Shown piece after piece: positions 47,799 through 58,010 of a stretch of DNA of 64,000 bases. Made by a program: the position numbers and the translations under genes. Origin of the DNA: Aliiroseovarius sediminis (lineage in GTDB: Bacteria; Pseudomonadota; Alphaproteobacteria; Rhodobacterales; Rhodobacteraceae); assembly GCF_022678485.1 (NCBI RefSeq), contig NZ_JALBYP010000032.1:1-64000 (forward strand), written 5' to 3'. Every line of letters begins with the position of its first letter. Position 1 is the first letter of the stretch. The notes under the pieces were generated by a model. The model did no database searches. It had not been told where the DNA came from and saw only the letters and a list, made by a program, of their open reading frames with translations.

Positions 47799-48788
47799 TT
47801 ATACCGCCAAGGTTTGCCGTTGCCGCGCCAATATTTGCATTACACGCACCAGCTCGTCTGCAATGCCGCGTTCAGACAGGGCATGCCCCGCCATGTGGAT
47901 CATCCGCAAGTCCGCGGACGGCCAGCGCTGATGCAACTGCCACGCCATCGCTGGCGGGCAAATCATATCGTGACGGCCCTGCACAATGACTCCAGGAATA
48001 TGGGCAATTCGCGGCATATCACGCAAAATCTTGCCATCGGCGTCCAGAAAAGCACCATGTTTGAAATAGTGGTTTTCCAGCCGGGCAAACGCGCGGGCAT
48101 ACTCGGCCGGGCAGTCGATCATCGTGCCGGTGTTCTGGATCGAGGCAAGCGCGTTTTCCCATCCCGTCCACGCCTTGGCATAGCGCGCTTCTTCCCGCCG
48201 GTCGCCGGAAAACAGACGTCGATTATAGGCTGCGATCATATCATGGCGTTCATCTTCAGGGATCAGCCCCGCGAATCGCGACCATAGTTCGGGCCAGAAC
48301 CGGGCCGCGCCACCGCCATAGAACCAATCCAACTCGGCTTGCGTGGCCAAAAACACGCCGCGCAAAACCAGCGATGCCACTCGCGCCGGGTGCGCTTGTG
48401 CATAGACCAAAGCCAGCGTTGCACCCCAAGAGCCACCGAACACGATCCAACGTTCAATGCCAAGAACTTGGCGAATATGCTCAATATCCTGCACCAGATG
48501 CCATGTGGTGTTGGCGTCGATGCTCGCATGAGGGCGTGATCGTCCACAGCCGCGTTGATCAAACAGGACAATGCGATAATCATCGGGATCAAAGAACCGG
48601 CGCATCGCAGGTGACGACCCGCCACCCGGCCCGCCATGAAACACGACAACGGGAATGCCGGCGGGATTGCCGCTTTGTTCCACATACAGCCTGTGCCCAT
48701 CGCCCACATCCAGCATCCGCCGGTCAAATGGCTCGATCGGCGGATGAAGCCGGGGCGTGGCGTTGTTTTTTCCTGCGACCTTGTCCAT
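47799..48788 (-). CDS. pip: proline iminopeptidase (S33 family)
   Basis: 329 residues. [20 protein letters not shown] is the oxyanion signature, the catalytic serine lies in [15 protein letters not shown], aspartate in [10 protein letters not shown] and histidine in [21 protein letters not shown] is a family hallmark. It releases N-terminal proline from peptides in the cytoplasm. Divergent from ubiG (56 bases between start codons) and upstream of the rimP operon on the same strand. Confidence 0.92.
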   Translation of the reverse strand: MDKVAGKNNATPRLHPPIEPFDRRMLDVGDGHRLYVEQSGNPAGIPVVVFHGGPGGGSSPAMRRFFDPDDYRIVLFDQRGCGRSRPHASIDANTTWHLVQDIEHIRQVLGIERWIVFGGSWGATLALVYAQAHPARVASLVLRGVFLATQAELDWFYGGGAARFWPELWSRFAGLIPEDERHDMIAAYNRRLFSGDRREEARYAKAWTGWENALASIQNTGTMIDCPAEYARAFARLENHYFKHGAFLDADGKILRDMPRIAHIPGVIVQGRHDMICPPAMAWQLHQRWPSADLRMIHMAGHALSERGIADELVRVMQILARQRQTLAV

Positions 48789-48844
48789 ATGTCATCTATA
48801 TCTCGACCGGGCCACGCCCGCTATCAGAAAGAAAGAGGCTTGCG

Positions 48845-49612
48845 ATGAGTGTTGACAGCCAAACCACCGTTGACCCCGCCGAAGTTGCAAAATTCGAGGC
48901 AATGGCCGCCGAATGGTGGGATCCGACCGGCAAGTTCAAACCGTTGCACATGATGAACCCGGTGCGGCTGGACTATGTCACGAACCAGATTGCCGCAGAA
49001 TTCGGACGCGACCTTGTTGATAATACTCCGTTCAAGGGGTTGCGCCTGCTGGATATCGGCTGCGGTGGCGGCCTGCTGTCCGAACCCATGGCGCGCCTGG
49101 GCGCGGAAGTGGTCGGCGCCGACGCTGCACCTCGCAACATCCCCGTTGCACAGCTTCATGCCGAACAAATGGGGCTGGACATTGATTACCGCCACACCAC
49201 CGCCGAGGCGCTGGCAGCCGCAGGTGAACAATTCGACGTGGTGCTGAACATGGAGGTGGTCGAGCATGTCGCCGACCCGCAGGCCTATCTGATCGCGTGT
49301 CAGAAGCTTCTGAAACCGGGCGGATTGATGGTGACATCTACCCTGAACCGAAACCCCAAAAGCTTTATGATGGCCATTGTCGGCGCCGAACATGTCATGC
49401 GCTGGCTGCCCAAAGGGACGCATGAATGGTCAAAATTCATCACACCCGACGAACTGTCCGACCTGATCACCAAAGCGGACCTGACCGAGGTTGATCGCAA
49501 GGGCATGGTGTTCAACCCGCTGGGGTGGAGTTGGTCAACCTCGGACCGCGACCTTTCGGTGAACTATGCCATGACCAGTGTGAAGCCGAAAGGCGACGGG
49601 CCAGCGGGTTAA
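48845..49612 (+). CDS. ubiG: ubiquinone biosynthesis O-methyltransferase
   Basis: 255 residues from the ATG at 48845 with AGAGG upstream. [20 protein letters not shown] is the UbiG opening, [20 protein letters not shown] the AdoMet motif I, and [15 protein letters not shown] motif II. It carries out both O-methylations of the ubiquinone ring. [10 protein letters not shown] and [12 protein letters not shown] are conserved in UbiG. The 124 bases after it hold only a CTGGAAG/CTTCCAG hairpin (49712-49728). Confidence 0.95.
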   Translation: MSVDSQTTVDPAEVAKFEAMAAEWWDPTGKFKPLHMMNPVRLDYVTNQIAAEFGRDLVDNTPFKGLRLLDIGCGGGLLSEPMARLGAEVVGADAAPRNIPVAQLHAEQMGLDIDYRHTTAEALAAAGEQFDVVLNMEVVEHVADPQAYLIACQKLLKPGGLMVTSTLNRNPKSFMMAIVGAEHVMRWLPKGTHEWSKFITPDELSDLITKADLTEVDRKGMVFNPLGWSWSTSDRDLSVNYAMTSVKPKGDGPAG

Positions 49613-49736
49613 TCCGTTGGCGGCAGGCAGGCGGTGATCGTGATCCTCGTGCCTTCGGGCCGATTGATAGCGAATCAAGTGGTCGTTGTGAAATTACGGA
49701 TGGGACAGACCGACCTGGAAGCAGCTTCCAGCACCC

Positions 49737-50183
49737 TCATTCCATTTCCCTAAGCATCTGACGCATTTCACGCAGTACGGGCAGAACCTGCCGCACCTTA
49801 TCCGCCCCAATCTTCGTCACCATGTTACCGATAATCGGCGTAATCGCTTGCAGCGCCGCATCCCGCGCAGACCGCCCCGAAGGCGAGATGGTCACGAACT
49901 TGCGCCGCGCATCGTCCCAGTCAGGCCGAATATGGACGTGCCCCGCCCACTCCAACTTGCTTAACGTATTGGTCATGGCCCCGCGCGTGACGTGAAACGT
50001 CTTGGCCAGTTGTGCGGGGCTTTTCTCCTCGTTCAACCGTGCAAGATGGTTCAACACGGAAAAGTGACTCAGCTCCATCCCTTTCGGCAGCGCTTTCGAA
50101 AGGCGATTGCGCGCCAACTGGTCAGCCATGAACATTTCGCTAAACAAGGCGACCGACAGGGTTTCAACCGAGCTTTCTGACAT
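49737..50183 (-). CDS. MarR-family transcriptional regulator
   Basis: 148 residues. The winged helix-turn-helix is SPAQLAKTFHVTRGAMTNTLSKLE followed by the wing HIRPDWDDARRKFVTISPSG, whose DDARRK matches the DxRxx motif of MarR. The ATG overlaps the stop of the nitrilase gene by one base (TAATG), so it is co-translated as the last gene of comF-grxC-nitrilase-marR. The ligand is unknown; it might control its own operon. Confidence 0.88.
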   Translation of the reverse strand: MSESSVETLSVALFSEMFMADQLARNRLSKALPKGMELSHFSVLNHLARLNEEKSPAQLAKTFHVTRGAMTNTLSKLEWAGHVHIRPDWDDARRKFVTISPSGRSARDAALQAITPIIGNMVTKIGADKVRQVLPVLREMRQMLREME

Positions 50184-51001
50184 TACGGACCTTCGAATTC
50201 ACGATCATGCCCAAGCGACGGCACGCGTTTGCGTGACTGTTCCACGTCTGCAAGGTCAAGATCAACCATGGTGATGCCCGGCGCGTCGCCGCCATCGGCC
50301 AAGACCTTGCCCCAAGGCGACACGACCAGCGAATGTCCATGAGTCGCCCGTTTCGGCCCGTTCTGCCCGCATTGCGCGGGGGCCAGAATGAACACACCGT
50401 TTTCTATCGCGCGGGCACGCAGCAGGCTTTCCCAATGCGCCTTGCCGGTAACGGGCGAAAAGGCGGCGGGTACAGTGATGATCGTCGCGCCATCCTTGGC
50501 CAAGGCCCGATACAGATGCGGAAAGCGCATGTCATAACAGATCGTAAGGCCAATCTTGCCAAACGGCGTCTCGGCAACGACGGCCTTATCGCCCGGACGA
50601 TAAGCGGCGCTTTCGCGATAGCTCTCGTTCTCGTCGATTTCCACGTCGAACATATGGATCTTGTCATAGCGCGCGGTGATTTCGCCCGTTGGCGTGATCA
50701 GGAAAGACCGATTGGCAAAGCGCCCATCCGCGTCACCGGATTTCAGCGCCAGCGATCCCAGCAGCAGCCATATGCCCAGCGCGGCGGCTTCGTCCTGCAT
50801 GGAGCGCAGAAAGGGGTCATCTGCCTCGTCTTGCAAGATCCGTTCCTGATGGCGGCGACTGCTGGACAGCACATTGCTGACCTCGGGTGTCAGGACGAAG
50901 GTTGCACCGGCATCGGCAGCTTCGCGGATCATACCCCGCAACACCTTAAGATTGGCGTCCGCATCATCGCCCGCCGTGAATTGGATCAGCGCGGTTTTCA
51001 T
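50183..51001 (-). CDS. carbon-nitrogen hydrolase (Nit1/Nit2-like)
   Basis: 272 residues. The nitrilase-superfamily triad is Glu40 (LTPEVSN), Lys114 (RYDKIHMFDV) and Cys155 (GLTICYDMRFP). KIHMFDV and CYDMRFPHLYRAL are typical of the Nit1 branch, several of which hydrolyse deaminated glutathione or other omega-amides. A link with glutathione fits the glutaredoxin gene three bases upstream, but the substrate here is inferred. Confidence 0.88.
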   Translation of the reverse strand: MKTALIQFTAGDDADANLKVLRGMIREAADAGATFVLTPEVSNVLSSSRRHQERILQDEADDPFLRSMQDEAAALGIWLLLGSLALKSGDADGRFANRSFLITPTGEITARYDKIHMFDVEIDENESYRESAAYRPGDKAVVAETPFGKIGLTICYDMRFPHLYRALAKDGATIITVPAAFSPVTGKAHWESLLRARAIENGVFILAPAQCGQNGPKRATHGHSLVVSPWGKVLADGGDAPGITMVDLDLADVEQSRKRVPSLGHDREFEGP

Positions 51002-51004
51002 GCT

Positions 51005-51262
51005 CTAACCCGCCAACAAAGGGTCAAGTTTGCCCGCACGATCCAGCGCAGCTAAATCGTCGTATCCGCCAACATGGGTGCCTCCGATAAAGATTTGCGG
51101 AACAGTGTGGCGACCGCCCGCTCGCTGCATCATCTCTTGCCGTTTGTCCGGGTCCATCATCACGTCAATTTCGTCAAAACTGGCGTTCTTGGTCTTCAGC
51201 AAACGTTTGGCAGCATGGCAAAAGCCGCAAAGCTGCGTGGTATAGATAGTGATGGGTTTCAT
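51005..51262 (-). CDS. grxC: glutaredoxin 3
   Basis: 85 residues from the ATG at 51262. Active site CGFC at residues 12-15 (TTQLCGFCHAAKRLL), cis-proline in HTVPQIFIGGTHVGGYDDL, which also binds glutathione. It reduces protein disulfides and mixed disulfides in the cytoplasm. Part of the leftward comF-grxC-nitrilase-marR operon. Confidence 0.95.
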   Translation of the reverse strand: MKPITIYTTQLCGFCHAAKRLLKTKNASFDEIDVMMDPDKRQEMMQRAGGRHTVPQIFIGGTHVGGYDDLAALDRAGKLDPLLAG

Positions 51263-51309
51263 GTGGGCTCCGTAGCAAGGCAGGCCGGGGTGGCCGGAAC
51301 GCCCAAAAC

Positions 51310-52023
51310 CTATGCGTCCCGCGTCACACGGGCAAGGGCCAGCACGTTTACGTGATCCGCGCCGGCCGCCAGACAAGCCCGCGTCGCGGCGTCGAAACTG
51401 GCGCCCGAAGTCATCACGTCATCCAGTAGCAACACATTACGACCTGCCAGCGCGCCACTGCTTTTAGGATGCGGCCCGATCGCATCCTGCATATTGGCGA
51501 AGCGCGCGGCGATATCCATCCCGTCATGCGCCCGCGTGCGCTTGGGGCGGACAATCGCATCCGGCGCGTGATCCAGCTGCAGAAGATTCGCCATCGCCCG
51601 CGCCAACTCGACCGACTGGTTATAACGGCGGCGAAACAGTCGAGACCAATGGATCGGCATCGGAACGATTATGGTGTCCAGACGGATCAGCGGGGTGGCC
51701 GCGCGGGCCAGCCACGGGGCAGCGGCGCGGGCAAGTTCGGGCCGGTCGCCATGTTTCAACGTCAAAATCAGCCGCCGCGCGTTCCCTTTGTAAAGCATTG
51801 CTGCGCGCCCCTGCGACCATGGCCGGTCTGTGGCAAGACAAGCATCGCAATGCACCGTTTCATCATTATCGCCCGGCAAGGGGTCGCCGCAGAGGTCACA
51901 CACCAGCCCTTCGATAAACGGGGTGTCGCGCCAGCAGTCGCCGCACAGCGCGAAATCAGTGTCTGTGTGCGCCTCGCAGCTGACGCATTGCGGGGGATAA
52001 AACACGCCAAGCGCCGATTGCAT
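51310..52023 (-). CDS. comF: ComF-family amidophosphoribosyltransferase-like protein
   Basis: 237 residues from the ATG at 52023 (GGAAGG upstream). An N-terminal zinc-finger-like part has four CxxC-type pairs (CVSC, CGDC, CDLC, CDAC), then the PRTase domain: LKHGDRPELA, VPMPIHWSRLFRRRYNQSVEL and the PRPP loop VLLLDDVMTSGAS. In competent bacteria ComF helps DNA uptake; in others its role is unclear. It is divergent from the methyltransferase gene, 30 bases between start codons. Confidence 0.9.
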   Translation of the reverse strand: MQSALGVFYPPQCVSCEAHTDTDFALCGDCWRDTPFIEGLVCDLCGDPLPGDNDETVHCDACLATDRPWSQGRAAMLYKGNARRLILTLKHGDRPELARAAAPWLARAATPLIRLDTIIVPMPIHWSRLFRRRYNQSVELARAMANLLQLDHAPDAIVRPKRTRAHDGMDIAARFANMQDAIGPHPKSSGALAGRNVLLLDDVMTSGASFDAATRACLAAGADHVNVLALARVTRDA

Positions 52024-52053
52024 TTTCCGACCTTCCAACTATGGTCCGCGCCC

Positions 52054-52887
52054 ATGACACAGACCGACCCAAATTCACCGCCCCGTCTGACCGATCGTGC
52101 GCAGCTTGCCCGCAATCGCAATCGCGCCACACCCGACGGGCTGTTCCTGCAGCGCCTTGCGGCGGACGAGGTGAAGGATCGCCTGACAGAGGTTAACAGA
52201 ACGTTTACCAAAACCGCTATTGTGACGGGTTTTCCTGAAATCTGGGCGCGAGCCTTTCCTGACGCAAAAATCGTGACGGATGATGATACGCTGGATCTGA
52301 CCCCCGGCGCACATGATCTGGTGATCCACGGGCTGTCCTTGCATTGGGCCAATGACCCGGTCGGTCAGTTGATCCAGGCCAAGCGGGCGCTGGTGCCGGA
52401 TGGGTTGTTCATAGGCGTCATGTTCGGCGGGCAAACCCTGTCCGAGCTCCGCGCCATTTTGTCCGAGGTCGAGATCGAGGTAACAGGCGGCCTCTCTCCG
52501 CGCATCCTGCCAATGGGCGAGATTCGCGATCTTGGTGCGCTGCTGCAGCGTGCGGGCTTTGCCCTGCCGGTCGCCGACAGCGATCTGCGCGAGGTAAGAT
52601 ACCCCGACGCCACCGCCCTGATCCGTGATCTGCGCTTGATGGGCGAGCGAAATGCGCTGGATCAGAGACTGATTCAGCCCCTGTCGCGACACTTTTTGAC
52701 CACCATAAACGAACGCTATGCCCAGCATTTCTCGGCAGAAGGTGGACGTGTATCCGCCAGCTTCGATCTGGTCTTTCTGACCGGCTGGGCGCCCGATGAC
52801 AGCCAGCCCAAACCCCTGCGCCCCGGATCGGCTGCCGCGCGGCTGGCCGATGCGCTGGGCACGGACGAGACCAAATTGACCGATTGA
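52054..52887 (+). CDS. class I SAM-dependent methyltransferase (NDUFAF5/BioC-like)
   Basis: 277 residues from the ATG at 52054. The order follows the BioC/NDUFAF5 group: DRAQLARNRNRA, DEVKDRLTEVNRTFTKTAIV, DLVIHGLSLHWANDPVGQL and GLFIGVMFGGQTLSELRAIL. The glycine-rich AdoMet motif I is degenerate: where LDLGCGTG is expected the text reads AIVTGFPEIWARAF, as in several alphaproteobacterial members. The NDUFAF5 relatives hydroxylate an arginine of complex I; the function here is open. Confidence 0.8.
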   Translation: MTQTDPNSPPRLTDRAQLARNRNRATPDGLFLQRLAADEVKDRLTEVNRTFTKTAIVTGFPEIWARAFPDAKIVTDDDTLDLTPGAHDLVIHGLSLHWANDPVGQLIQAKRALVPDGLFIGVMFGGQTLSELRAILSEVEIEVTGGLSPRILPMGEIRDLGALLQRAGFALPVADSDLREVRYPDATALIRDLRLMGERNALDQRLIQPLSRHFLTTINERYAQHFSAEGGRVSASFDLVFLTGWAPDDSQPKPLRPGSAAARLADALGTDETKLTD

Positions 52888-52944
52888 CACCCATCCCTTA
52901 GCCCGCGATTGATCCAAGACGCGAAACAGAACGTAGAGATAACC

Positions 52945-53973
52945 ATGGAAAAACCCTCAGACCACCCAATCCTGCCCGCCCGCAAGGTCGGCGTTCTGTT
53001 TGCCAATCTGGGCACGCCTGACGGCTATGACTATTGGTCCATGCGCCGCTATCTGAACGAATTTCTGTCGGACAAGCGTGTGATCGACTATCCCGCGTGG
53101 AAATGGCAGCCAATCCTGCAAGGCATCATCCTAACGAAACGCCCGTTTTCCTCGGGCGAGGCCTATAAGTCGATCTGGAACGAGAAACAGGGCGAAAGCC
53201 CCTTGATGACGATCACCAAGCAGCAAATCACCAAGCTGAAGGCGGCGCTGGAAAAGAGATACGGCGCCGAGGTGATGACCGATTTCTGCATGCGCTACGG
53301 CAATCCGTCCACCAAATCGAAGGTGCGGGAAATGGTCGCGGCGGGCTGTGATCGCATCCTGTTCTTCCCACTTTATCCGCAATATGCGGGCGCGACGATG
53401 GGCACCGCGAACGACCAGTTCTTCCGCGCCCTGATGGACGAAGCATGGCAACCTGCCAGCCGCACGATCCCGCCCTATTTCGACGATCCCGCCTATATCG
53501 ACGCGCTGGCCCAGTCGGTCGAACGCGGATATGCGGCGATGGAGAAGAAGCCCGATCTGCTGGTCGTGTCCTATCACGGGATGCCGGAACGCTATCTGAT
53601 GGAAGGCGACCCGTATCACTGCCAATGTCAGAAAGGCACCCGCCTGTTGAAAGAACGGTTGGGCTGGGGCGACGACGACATCACCACGACCTTCCAATCC
53701 GTCTTTGGGCCCGAGGAATGGCTGAAGCCCTATACGGTGAAAGAAGTCGCGCGGCTGGCTGAAACCGGCAAGAAGAACATCGCGGTGATCGCGCCTGCCT
53801 TTTCCGCCGATTGCGTCGAAACGCTTGAGGAAATTCAGGAAGAGATTCAGGAAGCCTTTGTCGAGGCAGGGGGCGAAAGCTTCACCTATATTCCCTGTCT
53901 GAACGACGATGACGCCCATATTGCCGCTCTGGTAGGCGTAGCTGAACGCAATCTGGCGGGATGGCTGGAATAG
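52945..53973 (+). CDS. hemH: ferrochelatase
   Basis: 342 residues from the ATG at 52945. It inserts iron into protoporphyrin IX, the last step of haem synthesis. KVGVLFANLGTPDGYDYWSM opens the family; the active-site histidine lies in VVSYHGMPERYLMEGDPYH and the second acidic patch in PAFSADCVETLEEIQEE. No C-terminal iron-sulfur cysteines are seen. It ends three bases from the convergent capsule-type gene. Confidence 0.96.
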   Translation: MEKPSDHPILPARKVGVLFANLGTPDGYDYWSMRRYLNEFLSDKRVIDYPAWKWQPILQGIILTKRPFSSGEAYKSIWNEKQGESPLMTITKQQITKLKAALEKRYGAEVMTDFCMRYGNPSTKSKVREMVAAGCDRILFFPLYPQYAGATMGTANDQFFRALMDEAWQPASRTIPPYFDDPAYIDALAQSVERGYAAMEKKPDLLVVSYHGMPERYLMEGDPYHCQCQKGTRLLKERLGWGDDDITTTFQSVFGPEEWLKPYTVKEVARLAETGKKNIAVIAPAFSADCVETLEEIQEEIQEAFVEAGGESFTYIPCLNDDDAHIAALVGVAERNLAGWLE

Positions 53974-53976
53974 TCT

Positions 53977-54897
53977 CTAATCCACCTGCCAACCGCGTTT
54001 TCGCAGGGTGCGCAAGATCTGATCCTCGCAATCATCGGCATCCGCCTGAATGGCGTTCTGCATCGTGAACCAGTAAAGATAGCGGTCAAACTCCGGCGTC
54101 ATGTTCTGAACGGTATCGAACGCCTCTTGCACGCCCAGCGTATGAACATTGGCGGCGATGTGATGGAAATCAATCTGGCCAAACAGCGCCGCGGGCTTGC
54201 CGAAAAAAAACCCGAACAGCGCGGCGGACGAATTTTGCGTGACGACAACTCGACAAGTAGCAAGGGCTTCGTTCATCTGCCCGGTTGCCAAGGTGATATT
54301 GGGGTAACGGGCCGCAAGGTCGTTCAGCGCCTTGTGTTCGGCTTGGGTATAGACTTCTGCGGGATGCAGGGTGGCAAGAATGGGTGCCTTGGGGAAATAG
54401 GTCGCGACATGGGCGACCATCTCGACCGGGCTGGCGGATTGAAAGCTGCGGTGGTGCAACAGCCGCCCTTGCAGCGGCACATAAATCGGACCATCGCTCG
54501 TGATCTGTGACGCCGCGCCCTTGAACAACCACCTGCGCCAGTTGTCAGCCCAGTCGCGGGCAGCATCGGGGTCAACCTTGTTGGGGTCAAAATCCTTCTG
54601 CGCAACCTCGAACTCCCACCGCTTCGCTGATGCTTCGATCCGCCAGAACGGATAGAAATAACTGCGCCGCATGGTCAGCGCGTTATCGTGCAGCGGGTCA
54701 TCCATCAGAAATATGGAATAGCCATTGCGGGCAGCGGATGCCAAACGCTCCAAGTTACTATTCTTGCGGTATTCTACCCGGAACCCGCGTTTTTCCAGCG
54801 CAGACACAATCTGGTTCACAAAGTTGAACTTGCCCAGCCGGGCGCGCTGCAACGGCTCGGGGTCAAGATAGATACGAAGGATTTTGGCGACCGACAT
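53977..54897 (-). CDS. capsule polysaccharide biosynthesis-like protein
   Basis: 306 residues. The most telling part is VVVTQNSSAALFGFFFGKPAALFGQIDFHHIA, the kind of block found in KpsC/KpsS capsule Kdo-transferases and relatives; earlier IYVPLQGRLLHHRSF and ILATLHPAEVYTQ fit the same GT-B-like family. No signal peptide or membrane span is evident. If the resemblance holds, it could use CMP-Kdo from kdsB at 27756. It stands alone, divergent from hslV. The assignment is by pattern only. Confidence 0.55.
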   Translation of the reverse strand: MSVAKILRIYLDPEPLQRARLGKFNFVNQIVSALEKRGFRVEYRKNSNLERLASAARNGYSIFLMDDPLHDNALTMRRSYFYPFWRIEASAKRWEFEVAQKDFDPNKVDPDAARDWADNWRRWLFKGAASQITSDGPIYVPLQGRLLHHRSFQSASPVEMVAHVATYFPKAPILATLHPAEVYTQAEHKALNDLAARYPNITLATGQMNEALATCRVVVTQNSSAALFGFFFGKPAALFGQIDFHHIAANVHTLGVQEAFDTVQNMTPEFDRYLYWFTMQNAIQADADDCEDQILRTLRKRGWQVD

Positions 54898-54941
54898 GGC
54901 TGCACGCTAGCCCCCGATCTGACCAAGAACAAGGCGGGGTG

Positions 54942-54971
54942 CTTGTCTGACCTGCCGCCCGCGTCCATATA
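54942..54971 (+). promoter_or_regulatory. candidate heat-shock (RpoH-type) promoter of hslVU
   Basis: CTTG (54942-54945), 20 bases, CATATA (54966-54971), 24 bases before the hslV start. The arrangement is the same as at dnaK (30991). hslVU is a classical RpoH target in proteobacteria, which strengthens the reading. Confidence 0.5.
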
Positions 54972-54994
54972 GGGTCAAACGAAACGGAGGCGAC

Positions 54995-55552
54995 ATGGCA
55001 GAAACGGATTTTCCCGGCTGGCACGGCACAACGATCATTGGCGTGCGCAAGGGCGATAAGGTGGTGATCGCAGGCGACGGACAGGTCAGCCTTGGTCAAA
55101 CCGTGATCAAGGGCAGCGCGCGCAAGGTGCGCAAACTCTCGCCCGGCGGGTTCGACGTGGTAGCAGGTTTCGCAGGGTCCACGGCGGATGCCTTCACCTT
55201 GCTAGAGCGACTGGAAAAGAAGCTTGAGGCGATGCCGGGCCAGCTTGCCCGCGCGTCGGTCGAGCTGGCGAAAGACTGGCGCACGGACAAGTATCTTCAG
55301 AAACTGGAAGCCATGCTGATCGTCACTGACGGCAAGGAGCTTCTGGTCATCACCGGCGCGGGCGACGTGCTGGAACCTGAACATGACGTAGCCGCGATCG
55401 GGTCGGGCGGCAATTTCGCGCTGGCTGCTGCGCGGGGTCTGATCGACAGCGATCTGGACGCCGAAGGCGTGGCCCGCAAAGCGATGGCGATTGCCGCGGA
55501 TATCTGTGTTTACACCAACGGCAACCTGACAGTTGAGGAAATCAGCAAATGA
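54995..55552 (+). CDS. hslV: ATP-dependent protease subunit HslV
   Basis: 185 residues, GGAGG upstream. The catalytic N-terminal threonine of the mature chain lies in [22 protein letters not shown] after removal of a short propeptide. [29 protein letters not shown] is typical. HslV forms the proteasome-like double hexamer driven by HslU. The stop overlaps the hslU start (ATGA). Confidence 0.97.
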   Translation: MAETDFPGWHGTTIIGVRKGDKVVIAGDGQVSLGQTVIKGSARKVRKLSPGGFDVVAGFAGSTADAFTLLERLEKKLEAMPGQLARASVELAKDWRTDKYLQKLEAMLIVTDGKELLVITGAGDVLEPEHDVAAIGSGGNFALAAARGLIDSDLDAEGVARKAMAIAADICVYTNGNLTVEEISK

Positions 55553-56856
55553 CCGACCTGACCCCCCGCGAAATCGTCAGCGAGCTGGATCGCTATATCA
55601 TCGGGCAGAAAGACGCCAAGCGCGCCGTCGCCGTGGCCCTGCGCAACCGTTGGCGGCGCAAGCAATTGGCTGATGATCTGCGCGACGAGGTTTACCCCAA
55701 GAACATTCTGATGATCGGCCCCACCGGCGTCGGCAAGACAGAAATCAGCCGCCGTCTGGCCAAGCTGGCCCGCGCGCCTTTCATCAAGGTTGAAGCGACG
55801 AAATTTACCGAGGTCGGCTATGTCGGGCGAGACGTGGAACAGATTCTGCGCGATTTGGTGGATGCCGCAATCATGCAAACCCGCGAGCATATGCGCGAGG
55901 ACGTGAAATCCCGGGCCGAAGCCGCCGCCGAGGATCGCGTGATCGAGGCCATTGCCGGCACGGATGCCCGTGACGCGACCCGCGAGATGTTTCGCAAAAA
56001 GTTGCGGTCGGGCGAACTGGACGACCACGAGATTGAAATTGACGTTGCTGACAGCTCGAACCCAATGCAGATGTTGGACGTGCCGGGCCAGCCGGGGCAG
56101 GGCATGGGAATGCTGAACCTTGGCGATATGTTCGGCAAAGCGTTCGGGCAGCGCACCGTGAAGAAGAAAATGACCGTGCGCGACAGCTATGACGTCTTGG
56201 TCTCGGACGAAGCGGACAAGTTATTGGATGATGAAACCGTCACTCGCGCCGCGCTTGAGGCAGTCGAACAAAACGGCATCGTGTTTCTGGACGAGATTGA
56301 CAAAGTCTGCGCCCGCGCCGATGCGCGCGGTGCCGATGTCAGTCGGGAAGGTGTGCAGCGTGACTTGCTGCCTCTGATCGAAGGCACCACCGTATCCACC
56401 AAGCACGGACCGGTGAAGACCGACCATATCCTGTTCATCGCATCGGGCGCGTTTCACGTGGCTAAGCCGTCTGATCTGCTGCCCGAATTGCAGGGTCGTC
56501 TGCCCATCCGGGTCGAACTGCGCGCGCTGACGGAAGAAGACTTCGTGCGCATCCTGACCGAAACCGACAACGCGCTGACGCGTCAATACACAGCGCTGAT
56601 GGGCACCGAAGAAGTGACGGTCGAGTTCACGGAAAACGGCATTGCCGCGCTGGCCGCCATCGCCGCCGAGGTCAATCAAAGCGTCGAGAACATCGGCGCG
56701 CGGCGACTTTACACAGTGCTGGAGCGGGTGTTCGAAGAACTCAGCTTCACCGCGCCCGATCGCGGCGGCGAAACAATTGTCGTCGACAAGGCATTCGTCG
56801 ATCAGAACCTGGGTGAATTGATGACGTCGACAGATATAAGCCGCTATATGCTGTAA
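55549..56856 (+). CDS. hslU: ATP-dependent protease ATPase subunit HslU
   Basis: 435 residues. [34 protein letters not shown] is the family opening; Walker [10 protein letters not shown], pore motif VGYVGRD, Walker [11 protein letters not shown], and a C-terminal tail ending DISRYML that docks into HslV. The intermediate domain (about residues 110-230) is present. It unfolds substrates for HslV. Confidence 0.97.
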   Translation: MTDLTPREIVSELDRYIIGQKDAKRAVAVALRNRWRRKQLADDLRDEVYPKNILMIGPTGVGKTEISRRLAKLARAPFIKVEATKFTEVGYVGRDVEQILRDLVDAAIMQTREHMREDVKSRAEAAAEDRVIEAIAGTDARDATREMFRKKLRSGELDDHEIEIDVADSSNPMQMLDVPGQPGQGMGMLNLGDMFGKAFGQRTVKKKMTVRDSYDVLVSDEADKLLDDETVTRAALEAVEQNGIVFLDEIDKVCARADARGADVSREGVQRDLLPLIEGTTVSTKHGPVKTDHILFIASGAFHVAKPSDLLPELQGRLPIRVELRALTEEDFVRILTETDNALTRQYTALMGTEEVTVEFTENGIAALAAIAAEVNQSVENIGARRLYTVLERVFEELSFTAPDRGGETIVVDKAFVDQNLGELMTSTDISRYML

Positions 56857-56912
56857 CGGCTAGGCAGGCGGGGTTTCATGGGCTATCCAGTGACCAAATC
56901 TAGGAGCCCCGC

Positions 56913-58007
56913 GTGCGTTTCATCCCTTATCTGGCCCTTATCCTGCTGCTTGCCTCTTGCGCGCCGCGCGGGAAAATTACCTTGTACGCGGGTGCTGGCG
57001 AAACGGGTGAACTGCAACGCATCTATGTCGGCACCACGCGCGAAATAGACGAGATGGGTTTTCCCAGCGGCGAACGTAGCCGCGACCTGATCTTCGGCCG
57101 ATTTGATGTGTCGGTTCCGCCAGATCGTGAACCGGGCAGCATCGAATGGCCGCGGCGGCGCACCCCTGACCCGAAAAAACACTTCCTTCTCGACAATTAC
57201 TCGCCGCTCAAGACGCAGACCGAGTTTCAGGCCGCCGTGCAACAAGAGCTTCGTACGCGTCAGTCAGAACAGCGCACGGCCATTGTTTTTGTTCATGGCT
57301 TCAACAACAACTTCGCCGAAGGGCTGTACCGATTTGCGCAGCTGACCGATGACCTGGCCCTGCCGTTCATTCCGATTCATTACTCGTGGCCCAGTGCGGG
57401 GCATCCGCTTGGCTACGGGTATGACCGGGACTCGATGCTGATTGCACGCGATGGGTTGGAGACGGTCATTCGCGCAGTCTCGCGATCAGGCGTAGACGAA
57501 ATCTTGTTGGTCGGCCATTCCATGGGTGCCCTTTTGACGATGGAAACTCTTCGCCAGATGACCATTGCCGATGGTCAACGGGGTTTGCGCAAGATCGGCG
57601 GCGTCGTTCTTTTGTCGCCCGATATCGACATCGACGTTTTTCGTGCACAGGCTGACCGTATCGGAGACTTACCGCAGCCATTCTTCATTTTCACGTCGAC
57701 ACACGACGTGGCGCTGCGTCTATCGGCGGGTCTGACCGGACAGTCCGCGCGGTTGGGCAACACTGCGGATGTCGAGCAACTCGCCGAACTGAACGTGACG
57801 ATGGTGGACATCTCGGCCTTCAGCGATGGAAAGAACGATCACATGACCGCGTTTGCCTCGGCGTCGTTCCTGCGCTTGCTTCGCAGCATGCCGGACCTTG
57901 GCATTGCCTATGGCACGGACCCTTCGACGCGGGTCGGGCTGTTGCCCGGCACGGTGCTGGTGGTGCAGAACGCGACCCGCCTGATCATCCCGAATGTCGC
58001 GCAATAG
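56913..58007 (+). CDS. outer-membrane-type lipoprotein with an alpha/beta-hydrolase domain (DUF900)
   Basis: 364 residues from the GTG at 56913 (AGGAG six bases upstream). Lipoprotein signal MRFIPYLALILLLASCAPRG with lipobox LASC. IYVGTTREID and the later FVHGFNNNFAEGLYRFAQL are DUF900 hallmarks; the nucleophile serine is in LVGHSMGALLTMETL, and candidate Asp and His lie near FTSTHDVALRLS and KNDHMTAF. An esterase-like enzyme of the periplasm is inferred; the substrate is unknown. It ends three bases from the convergent smr gene. Confidence 0.82.
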   Translation: MRFIPYLALILLLASCAPRGKITLYAGAGETGELQRIYVGTTREIDEMGFPSGERSRDLIFGRFDVSVPPDREPGSIEWPRRRTPDPKKHFLLDNYSPLKTQTEFQAAVQQELRTRQSEQRTAIVFVHGFNNNFAEGLYRFAQLTDDLALPFIPIHYSWPSAGHPLGYGYDRDSMLIARDGLETVIRAVSRSGVDEILLVGHSMGALLTMETLRQMTIADGQRGLRKIGGVVLLSPDIDIDVFRAQADRIGDLPQPFFIFTSTHDVALRLSAGLTGQSARLGNTADVEQLAELNVTMVDISAFSDGKNDHMTAFASASFLRLLRSMPDLGIAYGTDPSTRVGLLPGTVLVVQNATRLIIPNVAQ

Positions 58008-58010
58008 CGT

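Noticed and set aside
49613-49736. Possible SRP RNA (GGAAGCAG in a hairpin) after ubiG
   Set aside because: The GGAAGCAG is only part of a simple CTGGAAG/CTTCCAG stem; the asymmetric loop and flanking helix of the 4.5S RNA are missing.
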